In this document: positions 1-6,867 of the stretch, in pieces
Numbering within the stretch: position 1 is the stretch's first letter
Layout: each line of letters begins with the position of its first letter
NCBI GenBank assembly: GCA_902801475.1
Contig: CADCIO010000050.1
Location: 1-34,678, forward strand
From: an uncultured Bacteroidales bacterium
GTDB taxonomy: Bacteria > Bacteroidota > Bacteroidia > Bacteroidales > Bacteroidaceae
Length of the DNA stretch: 34,678 nucleotides
Direction: 5' to 3'
Position numbers and translations under genes: made by a program
Notes under the pieces: model-generated
Seen by the model: only the letters and a program-made list of their open reading frames with translations
Told to the model about the DNA's origin: nothing
The model's database searches: none

Positions 1-82
1 GATTCAGCTGGGTCTTCTCGTCGTCCAGATACTGCTTCACACCAGGTGCGGTGCGGATCTTGCGATAAATAATTCTACTCAT
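1..82 (-). CDS. 5' part of an unidentified small protein, cut by the window edge
   Basis: An ATG at 82 on the minus strand opens a frame that stays open for 27 codons to the window edge. It begins MSRIIYRKIRTAPG. A Bacteroidota promoter lies about 165 bp upstream at 245-275, so this is probably a real gene with its own transcription start. Basic residues after a short beta-like start recall the N-terminus of HU-like DNA-binding proteins that often accompany primase/DUF3987 modules in Bacteroidales. That resemblance is only suggestive with so few residues. Confidence 0.4.
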   Translation of the reverse strand, partial: MSRIIYRKIRTAPGVKQYLDDEKTQLN

Positions 83-244
83 ACGTGTTGTGTTTTTTTT
101 TGTGTTTGTGTTGTGCCGCCAACTTCAGGAATGGGGCATTTCCCTGTCAAAATTGAGATGCCGTTCCGCCTCCATTGATACGTCGTATCGTGGCCTTTGA
201 TACGCCGTCTCTAAGGTGCTCGTACGTCGTTTCATTTGACATTG

Positions 245-275
245 CAAAGTTACGAAATATATATCATATTTGCAA
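245..275 (-). promoter_or_regulatory. Bacteroidota promoter for the left-edge gene
   Basis: On the minus strand the -7 element TAACTTTG (245-252) follows a TTG-type -33 element (273-275) with a 20-bp spacer. The roughly 160-bp leader towards the start at 82 contains a 13-bp palindrome, GATACG-T-CGTATC (177-189), which could be an operator or a small hairpin. A homopolymeric T/GT tract lies near 91-112. Confidence 0.6.
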
Positions 276-314
276 GCAATTACCACTTTATTTTCAATAA
301 AAACGAAAGTTTTT

Positions 315-1265
315 TTAGAGTGATGGTTGAGGTATTTTCCGTTGGGTGCTCAGGTAGTATTCGCTGAAGTCTTTGCAGCCTTGTGGCAGCTGATGATGCT
401 CCAGATTTGGCAGCACTTTTTGGAGCTGAAGGAAGAGGCGTTCGCCTGGCTCGTCGTTATCGGGGAACATGTGGAAATGGGTTGAGCGTTGAGCATGGAG
501 GGTCGAGAGCAGTTCCACGTCCTTCGGTTTGAGCAAGGTGGCTGAGGGAATGGCGATGGCCTTGTGACCAGCCGAGAGCATCGCCCAACAATCAGAAGAA
601 CCCTCCGTGATGTAGAGATTCTCCCCCTCGTGCAGCAGGTTCAGCACGGGCAGGTTGTAGATGCCGCATTGCGAACCACTTGGGAATCGGAAGCGAGGCG
701 CGGCTCCCTCCTTGCTCCTTGCCCCTTGCTCCTTGCCCCTCAAATTCCTGTTCTGTATGCCAACCAACTTGCCTTTACGATCGTAGTAAGGAATCTGCAA
801 CCAATTTACGCCTTTCTTGTCTTTCCACGAAGTGAGCCTGCACCAGCGCACCACCCTTGGGTCAATCCTGCGCTCATCAAAAAGGAACTTGCGTGCTTCA
901 GGCGAAAGATAAGGATGCTCGAAGAAGCGTTCATAACGAGCAGCGTTGAAAGTTGACAGTTGAGAGTTGACAGTTGAAAGTTGTGGTTTCCACTCGTCAA
1001 GAATCACGTTGTGCTCATCAGCCAACCACCTGCACGCCTCCTTGAAGTCCTTGTTCAGATGCTTCATCACGAGGTCGATGGTGCCTCCGCTGGCGCCGCA
1101 CACGAAGCAGCGGAACGTGTTTCTGCGCACGCTGAACGACAGGCTTGGGTGGTTGTCCGCATGGAACGGGCAGAGTGCCTTGTGCATTTTCACTTGGAGT
1201 CCAAGTCGCTCTGCGACCCCCTCAATGGGGAGGTCGCGGAGCTTTTGAAGTTCAAACTTGTCCAT
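315..1265 (-). CDS. CHC2 zinc-finger / Toprim primase-like protein of a mobile element
   Basis: This 316-aa protein has a CHC2-type zinc ribbon (C32, H35, C53, C56), as in the DnaG family, which binds template DNA. A Toprim-like domain follows, with the acidic motif ITEG (E221) and a DND triad at 269-271 expected to bind metal. Together these indicate synthesis of RNA primers. It is much shorter than chromosomal DnaG (about 600 aa) and lacks the helicase-binding C-terminus, as is usual for phage and plasmid primases. It starts 12 bp after the stop of the upstream P-loop gene, so the two are probably one operon. Two low-complexity stretches (residues 95-108 and 176-190) are encoded by heptanucleotide repeats and lie between the domains, so they look like tolerated linker insertions. 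The family is clear; the mobile-element role is inferred from its neighbour. Confidence 0.85.
   Translation of the reverse strand: MDKFELQKLRDLPIEGVAERLGLQVKMHKALCPFHADNHPSLSFSVRRNTFRCFVCGASGGTIDLVMKHLNKDFKEACRWLADEHNVILDEWKPQLSTVNSQLSTFNAARYERFFEHPYLSPEARKFLFDERRIDPRVVRWCRLTSWKDKKGVNWLQIPYYDRKGKLVGIQNRNLRGKEQGARSKEGAAPRFRFPSGSQCGIYNLPVLNLLHEGENLYITEGSSDCWAMLSAGHKAIAIPSATLLKPKDVELLSTLHAQRSTHFHMFPDNDEPGERLFLQLQKVLPNLEHHQLPQGCKDFSEYYLSTQRKIPQPSL
708..742. repeat. heptamer tandem repeat inside the primase gene
   Basis: About five units with a 7-bp period (CTCCTTG, CTCCTTG, CCCCTTG, CTCCTTG, then a decayed unit). On the coding strand it is purine-rich and encodes the charged linker around residues 177-189 (KEQGARSKEG). 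Confidence 0.85.
945..986. repeat. heptamer tandem repeat inside the primase gene
   Basis: Five GTTGAxA-type heptamers plus a decayed sixth (GTTGAAA, GTTGACA, GTTGAGA, GTTGACA, GTTGAAA, GTTGTGG). On the coding strand they read as QLSTVNS QLSTFN, since three heptamers equal seven codons. They lie between the zinc ribbon and the rest of the primase. Confidence 0.9.
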
Positions 1266-1268
1266 GGT

Positions 1269-1289
1269 CTTTAACCTTTAACCTTTATC
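1269..1289. repeat. short heptamer repeat at a gene junction
   Basis: Three heptamers (CTTTAAC, CTTTAAC, CTTTATC) span the junction between the primase start (1265) and the stop of the upstream gene (1278). They resemble the longer tract at 29664-29719. Confidence 0.7.
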
Positions 1290-2585
1290 TCTCAGATAAC
1301 TGTCGGTTTTCGTGTACAGTCCCGTCTGGTTCGAATAGATGATGAACCCACGATTTTTCCAAGAACTGAGTTGATGTTTGGTACCCTCCTTGTTTTTGCC
1401 AAACTCCAAGCGGATCGCCTCGAGTTGTGCCTCATTGAAGGAGTTCGGCAGGTTGTCCAGCATGTTCTTCGGACCACGTTTCTGCGAATCTTCCTCTGAG
1501 GCTTCGCCACCTTTGAACATGTCACCAAACACCTTGACCTTCGACCACAAATCGTAATAACAGAACCATACCATGTATTCACCAATGGAGTGCGTCCATG
1601 TCTGATCATTCAGTATCCACAGCGTAGCGGCCTTTTTCCATGCAGAAATGATACTGCGATGCGACAGCTCAAAGAGTACATCGTCATCAGCAAGGTCGGC
1701 TAAACTGGCCATCTCTTCTGCCAACTGGTCGGCAACCTTGTTCATGGGTTTTACCACAAATCGTCCCTTGCAGTTGTCCAGGCGCAGCAGGTATTCGTCG
1801 AGTTTCTGGAGAAACGCTTCGTCATATTCACCCTTGCGTGGAATCTTGCCCTTGCGCTCTCCACGTGCCTTATAGACAAAAGGAATACGGGCGAAGAATC
1901 CGTTAGTCATATCACGTTTGTAGAACACTCTGGCGACCTCTGGGACTGAGCTGAACGTAAGGTTAGCACGAATCAGAGGATTTCCCGTCACACCCTCGGC
2001 AGTAGCCCTAAGGGCACCCACACGCTTGCGGTCGAAGATGTTACGAACCATCACGCTGACATTCTTGCGTCCACCACACATCTTTTCAACCATCTCCACC
2101 TCGGGCAGGTTCAGGTACTGCGTCCTGCCGCCCAGTCTCTCCAGTCCTAGGGCGTTCTGAAGGAATGCCGCGCTGGTGACGTCAATCGGCGGAAACCAGA
2201 TAGCCACTTCGGGGCGGTCGGGCTTGTCCTTGTTGTCCCCCTTAGTTTTCTTCACGTGTTGCCAGTCTTCCAGTTTCTTGTACTCAGTCTCATCATGGTC
2301 TCGAAAAGAGCGCATAATAGCCTCTACAAGATCGTGCAACTCATCCTTTCCAATACCCGAAGGACCAATCAAGTGCCCCATCTGACCACATAATTCATAG
2401 TATTTGTTATCCGGATACTTGAATTCCGCGCCAGCTACGTGGGCAGCAAGTGCTGGTAAAGTCATGGGAAGAATAGGTTCCTGCATGCCTTTAGAGACTT
2501 GCGAGAGCAGTAATTTCACTATTTCTGTGCCTTTTCCAGGCTTTGGCATCGCCGGAGCGGTGCGACTAAAAATATCGTAATTCAT
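1278..2585 (-). CDS. DUF3987-like P-loop ATPase of a mobile element
   Basis: This 435-aa protein has a Walker A motif GPSGIGK at residues 74-80, with D81 where Ser or Thr is usual. It resembles the DUF3987/VirE-like ATPases commonly paired with a small primase in Bacteroidales mobile elements and cryptic prophages. A replicative helicase or DNA-transaction role beside the primase is likely but inferred. The start at 2585 (MNYDIFSR) follows an AT-rich intergenic region with an inverted repeat. The gene is followed after 12 bp by the primase. No transposase or integrase was found in the window. Confidence 0.7.
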   Translation of the reverse strand: MNYDIFSRTAPAMPKPGKGTEIVKLLLSQVSKGMQEPILPMTLPALAAHVAGAEFKYPDNKYYELCGQMGHLIGPSGIGKDELHDLVEAIMRSFRDHDETEYKKLEDWQHVKKTKGDNKDKPDRPEVAIWFPPIDVTSAAFLQNALGLERLGGRTQYLNLPEVEMVEKMCGGRKNVSVMVRNIFDRKRVGALRATAEGVTGNPLIRANLTFSSVPEVARVFYKRDMTNGFFARIPFVYKARGERKGKIPRKGEYDEAFLQKLDEYLLRLDNCKGRFVVKPMNKVADQLAEEMASLADLADDDVLFELSHRSIISAWKKAATLWILNDQTWTHSIGEYMVWFCYYDLWSKVKVFGDMFKGGEASEEDSQKRGPKNMLDNLPNSFNEAQLEAIRLEFGKNKEGTKHQLSSWKNRGFIIYSNQTGLYTKTDSYLRDKG

Positions 2586-2623
2586 TGACTCTTAATGATT
2601 TAATTATGTTAATTGTTTTATGC

Positions 2624-2795
2624 TATCACAAATCACAGTATCACAGTTTATTTTTAAGGGTATCCCATTTCCCTCTTTTACATTCATATATATTATATAT
2701 ATATTTAATAATCAATAAGTTATGAGTAATAAAAGGAAGGGGGTACGATGTAGGGGGTACCCTTTTTTTTAACTGTGATTTGTGATACTGTGATT
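2624..2795. repeat. imperfect inverted repeat of ATCACA units around an AT-rich core
   Basis: The left arm (2624-2666) contains TATCACAAATCACAG, then TATCACAG, then an A/T run, then AAGGGTATCCC. The right arm (2753-2795), read on the other strand, contains AATCACAG, TATCACAA, ATCACAG, an A run and AAGGGTACCCC. Each arm therefore carries three ATCACA-type units next to an AAGGGTA block. Between the arms lies a very AT-rich stretch with alternating TA/AT near 2686-2710. The element fills the gap between the 124-aa gene, whose stop codon it touches, and the ATPase gene. A replication origin with iteron-like units, a terminator/antiterminator or an operator pair all fit. Confidence 0.75.
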
Positions 2796-3168
2796 ATTGG
2801 CTGTTCGATTGAAATAATGAACTTTCTTCTACAAAGCCTTTATGTACTTCGCGAATCTCGTTCATCAGCTCCAGACAGAAGGAATCGATGTCGATGCTGT
2901 TCAAATCTATATTCCTTAAGTTCATACGTAACGTACCGTCAGGACGACAAGTGAGCGTGATGTACTTCCCTATAAAGAGATGTACATTGCGACGGCAAGT
3001 ATTCGACGGAACTTTCACTTCCTTGAACTCATACTGATCACCGTAGAAATTACCCTCATTCGGAAGTTTACATCTCAGCAAGCCCAGATACTGTTTTTCG
3101 GGTTTCAGCAGGTTGTCGCTCTCCAGAATGGTCTGCAGGTCGATACACAACAATAGATTCTTTTTCAT
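2794..3168 (-). CDS. hypothetical 124-aa protein of the replication module
   Basis: No family recognised. It is a soluble protein with a beta-rich centre and an acidic C-terminal half (residues about 95-115), without signal peptide or membrane segment. Its ATG overlaps the stop of the upstream 54-aa frame in an ATGA arrangement (3165-3168), which points to translational coupling and supports both frames. Its stop codon touches the right arm of the inverted repeat. It lies in a leftward run ending in ATPase and primase genes, so a part in replication or its control is possible but unproven. Confidence 0.65.
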   Translation of the reverse strand: MKKNLLLCIDLQTILESDNLLKPEKQYLGLLRCKLPNEGNFYGDQYEFKEVKVPSNTCRRNVHLFIGKYITLTCRPDGTLRMNLRNIDLNSIDIDSFCLELMNEIREVHKGFVEESSLFQSNSQ

Positions 3169-3329
3169 AAGGCAACAACCTCCTTTCCCTTTGCATTGCG
3201 GTATTGGCGGTAACCAATAGCGAGCGGTTCATTACCATGAAGCATTTCTGATATGATGCTTCCGAGGAGGCGAGGTTCGTTAGATTCTCTTGAACCTGCC
3301 TCGATGTGTGGATTTAATACCTTGTTCAT
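3165..3329 (-). CDS. small 54-aa hypothetical protein, first gene of the replication module
   Basis: ATG at 3329 opens a 54-codon frame that begins MNKVLNPHIEAGS and ends KGKEVVAL. Its TGA stop overlaps the ATG of the next gene by 4 bp, typical of coupled translation. The composition is soluble, with a helical stretch (LLGSIISEML) and a basic tail. No family can be named. A promoter about 150 bp upstream (3484-3514) would place it first in the operon. Confidence 0.6.
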   Translation of the reverse strand: MNKVLNPHIEAGSRESNEPRLLGSIISEMLHGNEPLAIGYRQYRNAKGKEVVAL

Positions 3330-3344
3330 GTTTTTTTATCGGTA

Positions 3345-3395
3345 TTAAAATGCCCTCTTGCACTTTGCACGATGATATAGAAAGGCGTACTTCAT
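3345..3395 (-). CDS. possible 16-aa leader peptide
   Basis: In the leader between the promoter and the 54-aa gene, an ATG at 3395 opens a 16-codon frame (MKYAFLYHRAKCKRAF) ending in TAA, 15 bp before the next ATG. It is basic and aromatic. A GAGCACG direct repeat (GAGCACG, 5-bp gap, GAGCACG) precedes the start. It could be a regulatory leader peptide, but a frame this short can arise by chance. Confidence 0.25.
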   Translation of the reverse strand: MKYAFLYHRAKCKRAF

Positions 3396-3451
3396 CTCGT
3401 GCTCGGAGCCGTGCTCAGTTTTTGACTGCCGCTGACCTTTAAAAAAAGAAA

Positions 3452-3484
3452 GCAGCAGAAACTCCGATGAGAAATTTCTGCTGC
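3452..3484. promoter_or_regulatory. 10-bp perfect inverted repeat at the promoter start site
   Basis: GCAGCAGAAA (3452-3461) is perfectly inverted at TTTCTGCTGC (3475-3484) with a 13-bp gap. The right arm touches the -7 element, and the likely transcription start falls within that arm, so an operator for a repressor is more likely than an RNA hairpin. A T-rich run follows on the minus strand (3441-3450). Confidence 0.55.
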
Positions 3485-3514
3485 AAAGTTACGGGTAAAT
3501 GACCGCTCTTCCAA
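3484..3514 (-). promoter_or_regulatory. promoter of the replication module
   Basis: Minus-strand -7 TAACTTTG (3484-3491) with a TTG -33 element at 3512-3514 and a 20-bp spacer, the standard Bacteroidota layout. It would drive the 54-aa, 124-aa, ATPase and primase genes. Confidence 0.65.
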
Positions 3515-3538
3515 CAATTTTCAAATGTTTAGAAGGAT

Positions 3539-3588
3539 GCATAAAATTCTTACTAATAGACATTTAGGCATAAATTGACGCATAAATT
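3539..3588. repeat. three GCATAAATT direct repeats upstream of the promoter
   Basis: GCATAAAATT (3539-3548), GCATAAATT (3568-3576) and GCATAAATT (3580-3588) lie 25-75 bp upstream of the -33 element. An inverted repeat, TTCCATTA/TAATGGAA (3588-3595 and 3604-3611), follows directly. They could bind an activator or an initiator. The rest of 3540-3673 holds no gene that I can see. Confidence 0.45.
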
Positions 3589-3673
3589 TCCATTAGCTAA
3601 CAATAATGGAACGCGAAGCATCATTTATCCCAATGAAATGGACAAAAGAAATGAATTACGTCCATTAGACACA

Positions 3674-3707
3674 TAAAAAAAATGACGCCCACATGTTTGT
3701 GAGCGTC
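3674..3707 (-). terminator. intrinsic terminator of the TA operon
   Basis: On the minus strand a GACGCTCAC/GTGGGCGTC hairpin (3684-3707, one mismatch) is followed by a run of T (3674-3682). It lies about 20 bp beyond the stop of the 378-aa gene and ends the leftward toxin-antitoxin operon. Confidence 0.85.
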
Positions 3708-3726
3708 TATTATTAGATTGAGATTA

Positions 3727-4863
3727 TTATTCTGAAAATCGTGTATTCATGCGTGTTTCAAAATCAGAGGCAAGTTTTTGCTCAATATAGCCATCTTCTT
3801 TTTCGGATTCTGCCTTTTTAAAGCCGTCAATACATGACCACACACTCTTTTTCTGGGGCAAACCATATTGACCTTTATACCTTAAGGCAAAATATTTATA
3901 GCCTCTGGATAAGCCCAGCCCTGTCCAGCAGATGAACTCTGCAATGGGCATAGTATCCATCTTGTCACCACGTCCTTTATAAGCATAAGTGTCGAAACAG
4001 TTCATGATTTCTTTGGCTATTCTGCCTTTCTCATAGTCGTTTGCGAAATATAGTGACTCTATATCATCCAATCCGTACTCAGCACCGCTTTCTACTGCAC
4101 GAGATGCTGCATAGCGCGTAATACTTTTAATATTATATTTGTGGAATCCCTGTTGCGCAAAGGCTTTCAGCGAGCTAGTTTTCTTGCTCTTCGTCAATAG
4201 TTCATCCTGACTGGCATTCTCTTTCGACATCATGCCTATCACATCTTTCATGTCTCCAACAATATTCTTGCATTGTTCATTGAGCAGCTGAAGGCAAAGT
4301 TCTGCATCGTTACTGATCATTGCCTCTTTCGCCAGTTCCTGATGACAGATGACCAGTACGGCTATAACGTTGGTGAAATAGGCTCCCATCTCAGCATAGA
4401 GCGTTGACACGCTGTCTGGATAGGATTCAAGCCCATACAAGTCACGACCACATTCTGCGTAAGCTAACGTTGATTTGACAAACACAGAGGGACGGAAATC
4501 TTTATTGGGCACGTTCTTCTTGCAGATTGGAGTAAATTTCTTGTAGATAATCTTCGTTCCTTTCAACGTGCTACGTATCTTGCGAAAAAGTTTCTCTGCA
4601 TCTCGGAAGCAATTGTTGTCATCGGTAGCCCATAGTTTGTTATACGTAAGCGCTATTTCTGACAATCGCAACAATTCGCGACGCGTCATATTCAAACGTT
4701 CGCGCACAATGCATAATAGTTGCTGAATTTTATATTCAGAAAAATGACGACTTTGGATACCTGCAATAAATCTGGCCTCGCCATCACTTACGTAATGCTT
4801 AATGACCTCCAGAATTTGGAGAATACCTTCTTTTGATTTCTCAATGTCAGTCCAAGGAACCAT
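3727..4863 (-). CDS. unrecognised 378-aa protein downstream of a toxin-antitoxin pair
   Basis: No family recognised. The protein is mostly helical, lacks a signal peptide or clear membrane segments, and carries several Cys residues without a metal-binding spacing. The ATG at 4863 (MVPWTDIEK) lies 34 bp after the antitoxin stop. No promoter is obvious in that gap, and a strong terminator follows the gene, so it is probably the third gene of the TA operon. That could make it a regulator, a further toxin-linked component or a cargo gene. It is not one of the usual MqsRA partners. Confidence 0.7.
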   Translation of the reverse strand: MVPWTDIEKSKEGILQILEVIKHYVSDGEARFIAGIQSRHFSEYKIQQLLCIVRERLNMTRRELLRLSEIALTYNKLWATDDNNCFRDAEKLFRKIRSTLKGTKIIYKKFTPICKKNVPNKDFRPSVFVKSTLAYAECGRDLYGLESYPDSVSTLYAEMGAYFTNVIAVLVICHQELAKEAMISNDAELCLQLLNEQCKNIVGDMKDVIGMMSKENASQDELLTKSKKTSSLKAFAQQGFHKYNIKSITRYAASRAVESGAEYGLDDIESLYFANDYEKGRIAKEIMNCFDTYAYKGRGDKMDTMPIAEFICWTGLGLSRGYKYFALRYKGQYGLPQKKSVWSCIDGFKKAESEKEDGYIEQKLASDFETRMNTRFSE

Positions 4864-4897
4864 GGCTATTGATAGATTTTATCTTCTTCTATTACAC

Positions 4898-5887
4898 TTA
4901 AATCGCCTTTAATGAGAATGCCATATCAAAGTTAATCATCTGTCCGCTGTCAACGTACTTCTGCCAGGCATCTTCGTTATGACTGATGTCTGAAATCTTG
5001 GTGGAGTTTTCCGCCTTGAAACGCTGATAGATGGTATCGAGAATACCGAGCTCCTCTTCTGAGAATTCAGAGAGGTCTGGAGAGAGCGTAGAGGTGAGTT
5101 TGGTGCCCTCAGCGCCAGAGTCAAAATGAACAATCTCCTGCTGGATGTCATCAAAGAAACTGTAAATTCTGTCCCAGCGGATAGGCACAGGACCTCGCTG
5201 AATGGCTTTGTAAGAAAGGCCACTCATTCCTTTGCTTGTTGTCTTGTAACTATAGAAGTCTGTATAGAACAGCAGCTTGTTCATCATTGTGAAGAATACG
5301 CCATGATACTTCTCTATATAGAAAAGGATGATGTTTTTGAGTTTGCTAATAGACTGGGTGGCATAACCGTTGAAGATGTCCCTTCTGCCTCCATTAAAGA
5401 TGTGGTTCTTGATGAACGCATCGTCGGCATTCATATCTATATCTACAGCCTTCACTTTATTGAGAATCTTGACATACTCTTCCTCATCAAACTGATTTCT
5501 TGCATTAGCAACAAAGCTTTCGAAGATTTTGGGGTTTTGGATGGACATCAGAATCTTCCCATTTGCCTCGCTGGGCATGTCTCCATTTTCATACAAGCGG
5601 TATTGGTTGTCGCCAAATCCAAGGATTTGTGACATCTTGGATGCAGGAAGACCATAACGCTGACGAATACGTTTGATTTCGTCAGGGAAAGGTATGCCGT
5701 ATTTCGCACGATACTGATTATACACCTGACCGACATTGACCTCGTCCAATGCCGTAGTGGTGAAACGTTCCTTGGTTTCATCACACTCGTAGAACTGATG
5801 GACATACTGGAACTTCTCCTTGCGGAACGTCAGTTCTGATAATTCGTGGCGGAGGGTTGCGTGACCTCCTGTGAATGGACTTTGCAT
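4898..5887 (-). CDS. antitoxin: MqsA-like HTH plus Panacea (SocA/DUF4065) domain
   Basis: This 329-aa protein has an N-terminal segment (MQSPFTGGH...) like MqsA/YgiT-type antitoxins but without the zinc-binding Cys pairs. A helix-turn-helix follows at about residues 75-115 (RQRYGLPASKMSQILGFG, then YENG). The C-terminal half (about 185-320) resembles the Panacea/SocA (DUF4065) domain, including the KLLFYTDFYSY and RGPVPIRWDRIYSFF segments. Panacea proteins are known as antitoxins that neutralise many unrelated toxins. The gene starts 7 bp after the stop of the small MqsR-like gene, so it should neutralise that toxin and, through its HTH, repress the operon. The pairing is inferred from context. 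Confidence 0.8.
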   Translation of the reverse strand: MQSPFTGGHATLRHELSELTFRKEKFQYVHQFYECDETKERFTTTALDEVNVGQVYNQYRAKYGIPFPDEIKRIRQRYGLPASKMSQILGFGDNQYRLYENGDMPSEANGKILMSIQNPKIFESFVANARNQFDEEEYVKILNKVKAVDIDMNADDAFIKNHIFNGGRRDIFNGYATQSISKLKNIILFYIEKYHGVFFTMMNKLLFYTDFYSYKTTSKGMSGLSYKAIQRGPVPIRWDRIYSFFDDIQQEIVHFDSGAEGTKLTSTLSPDLSEFSEEELGILDTIYQRFKAENSTKISDISHNEDAWQKYVDSGQMINFDMAFSLKAI

Positions 5888-5894
5888 ATCGTTG

Positions 5895-6239
5895 TTATTT
5901 AAATGGATAATTCATGGGGTGTTCTGCTATGTGGAACGAAATGCACAACGCACTTGATCCTTTTCCCAACGTAATCTTAATATATACCTCCTGTTCTTTC
6001 ACATCTTTTCCGAATACCCACATCTCACCGCATTGGTTCAGCGTGTCAATAACAGGACCTTCAGAGTAGTCTTGGACTTCCAGGTTGATGATGACGTTAT
6101 CACGATACTTAGGCGTAATTTCCAAATCGATCAACGTCTGGGCGTTCTTGCCTCTATCATCCCTGTATATGATTCCGAAGACTTTTATCTTCTCCTTCAT
6201 CTGATTCAGGAAACGTTGTACTTCTTCTTTCGTAGCCAT
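5895..6239 (-). CDS. MqsR-like mRNA interferase toxin
   Basis: This 114-aa protein has the layout of MqsR-family toxins (RelE-like fold ribonucleases that cut mRNA). It has a central DYSEGP segment, a conserved WVFGK, an EVYIKI strand and a C-terminal CISFHIAEHPMNYPF tail. E. coli MqsR ends similarly (GQVYLKITV...LIVSFKEK). It is the first gene of the operon, with a promoter at 6266-6296 and its antitoxin 7 bp downstream. A toxin-before-antitoxin order is typical of MqsRA. The assignment rests on these motifs and the partner; activity is not shown. Confidence 0.7.
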   Translation of the reverse strand: MATKEEVQRFLNQMKEKIKVFGIIYRDDRGKNAQTLIDLEITPKYRDNVIINLEVQDYSEGPVIDTLNQCGEMWVFGKDVKEQEVYIKITLGKGSSALCISFHIAEHPMNYPFK

Positions 6240-6265
6240 TATAATTTATTCATTCGATTATGCCG

Positions 6266-6296
6266 CAAAATTAAACTTTTTAGTTGAAATATCAAA
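6266..6296 (-). promoter_or_regulatory. proximal promoter of the toxin-antitoxin operon
   Basis: Minus-strand -7 TAATTTTG (6266-6273) and -33 TTTG (6293-6296) with a 19-bp spacer. Transcription would begin about 20 bp before the toxin ATG, leaving a very short leader. Confidence 0.7.
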
Positions 6297-6450
6297 AGAA
6301 TCACACAAAAAATATATGGTAAAGTTGAAAAATGCGTGTATTATGGGCGAAAATATCATTCACAATTGGCAAATCGGAGAGTATAATCCCTTCCTGTGAA
6401 TCGTGCCCATACATTCGTCGAGTCTAACAACTATCCTCCATCTTATAATG

Positions 6451-6464
6451 GGATTTATAAATCC
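6451..6464. promoter_or_regulatory. 14-bp perfect palindrome
   Basis: GGATTTATAAATCC is a perfect 14-bp palindrome, 26 bp downstream of the distal leftward promoter at 6490-6521. It may be a binding site for the HTH antitoxin, which is the nearest DNA-binding protein. This is inference from position only. Confidence 0.4.
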
Positions 6465-6489
6465 TTGAATACAATTTTATTTTCTACTA

Positions 6490-6521
6490 CAAAGATACAC
6501 ACTTTTTCCCAATATCCAAAA
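6490..6521 (-). promoter_or_regulatory. distal leftward promoter upstream of the TA operon
   Basis: Minus-strand -7 TATCTTTG (6490-6497) and -33 TTTTG (6517-6521) with a 19-bp spacer. It would give either a second TA transcript with a roughly 240-nt leader or a separate small RNA. The only frame in that leader is a 16-codon one that I do not support. Confidence 0.55.
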
Positions 6522-6600
6522 CCTTTAGCCCGACGAAGTCAAACTTTTTTGAGATTTAATGAGAAAATACTTTGTGGTTCAAAAGTTTCTTATAATACAA

Positions 6601-6657
6601 CCAGAAGACTTCGAGCGAGGTCTTCTGGAGGCGGGGCTCAAGGTCCCTCGTGGGGAC
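6601..6657. other. two adjacent GC-rich hairpins in the intergenic region
   Basis: The inverted repeat CCAGAAGAC (6601-6609) / GTCTTCTGG (6620-6628) is perfect over 9 bp, with further TCG/CGA pairing in the loop. A second hairpin, GTCCC (6643-6647) / GGGAC (6653-6657), follows. The block is much more GC-rich than its surroundings. There is no T run after it on either strand and no clear promoter of its own. Nothing else in 6530-6735 looks functional. Confidence 0.5.
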
Positions 6658-6738
6658 AGAGAACCGATACAAAGATGGTGAGAATAATTCAATTATCAAA
6701 GGATTTTTCAGAAAAAGTTGAAAAAAAGATGGGAACTT

Positions 6739-6770
6739 TTTGTTGGAGATAGGGAAAATTTGTACTTTTG
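6739..6770 (+). promoter_or_regulatory. promoter of the BREX type 4 operon
   Basis: A -33 TTTG element (6739-6742) and a -7 TACTTTTG (6763-6770) are separated by 20 bp, a near-ideal Bacteroidota promoter. It lies about 300 bp before the brxP ATG and would give a leader holding the structured element at 6868-6991. The -7 core with its flanks is almost identical to that of the small RNA gene at 19336-19367. Confidence 0.7.
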
Positions 6771-6867
6771 CAACTGCATTGTGGCAATAACCACTTCATG
6801 TAAAAAGTGGTGCTGCTTTGCAAGACATAATGGAATAAAAGAATTGTATCAATGATTCTGATGAGGT

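Noticed and set aside
3452..3484. RNA attenuator hairpin at the start of the replication transcript
   Set aside because: The predicted transcription start falls inside the first arm, so the full hairpin would not form in RNA; an operator is more likely.
6396..6752. Plus-strand frame of 118 codons between the TA and BREX operons
   Set aside because: No promoter or family match, low-complexity composition, and it crosses hairpins and the BREX -33 region; treated as non-coding.
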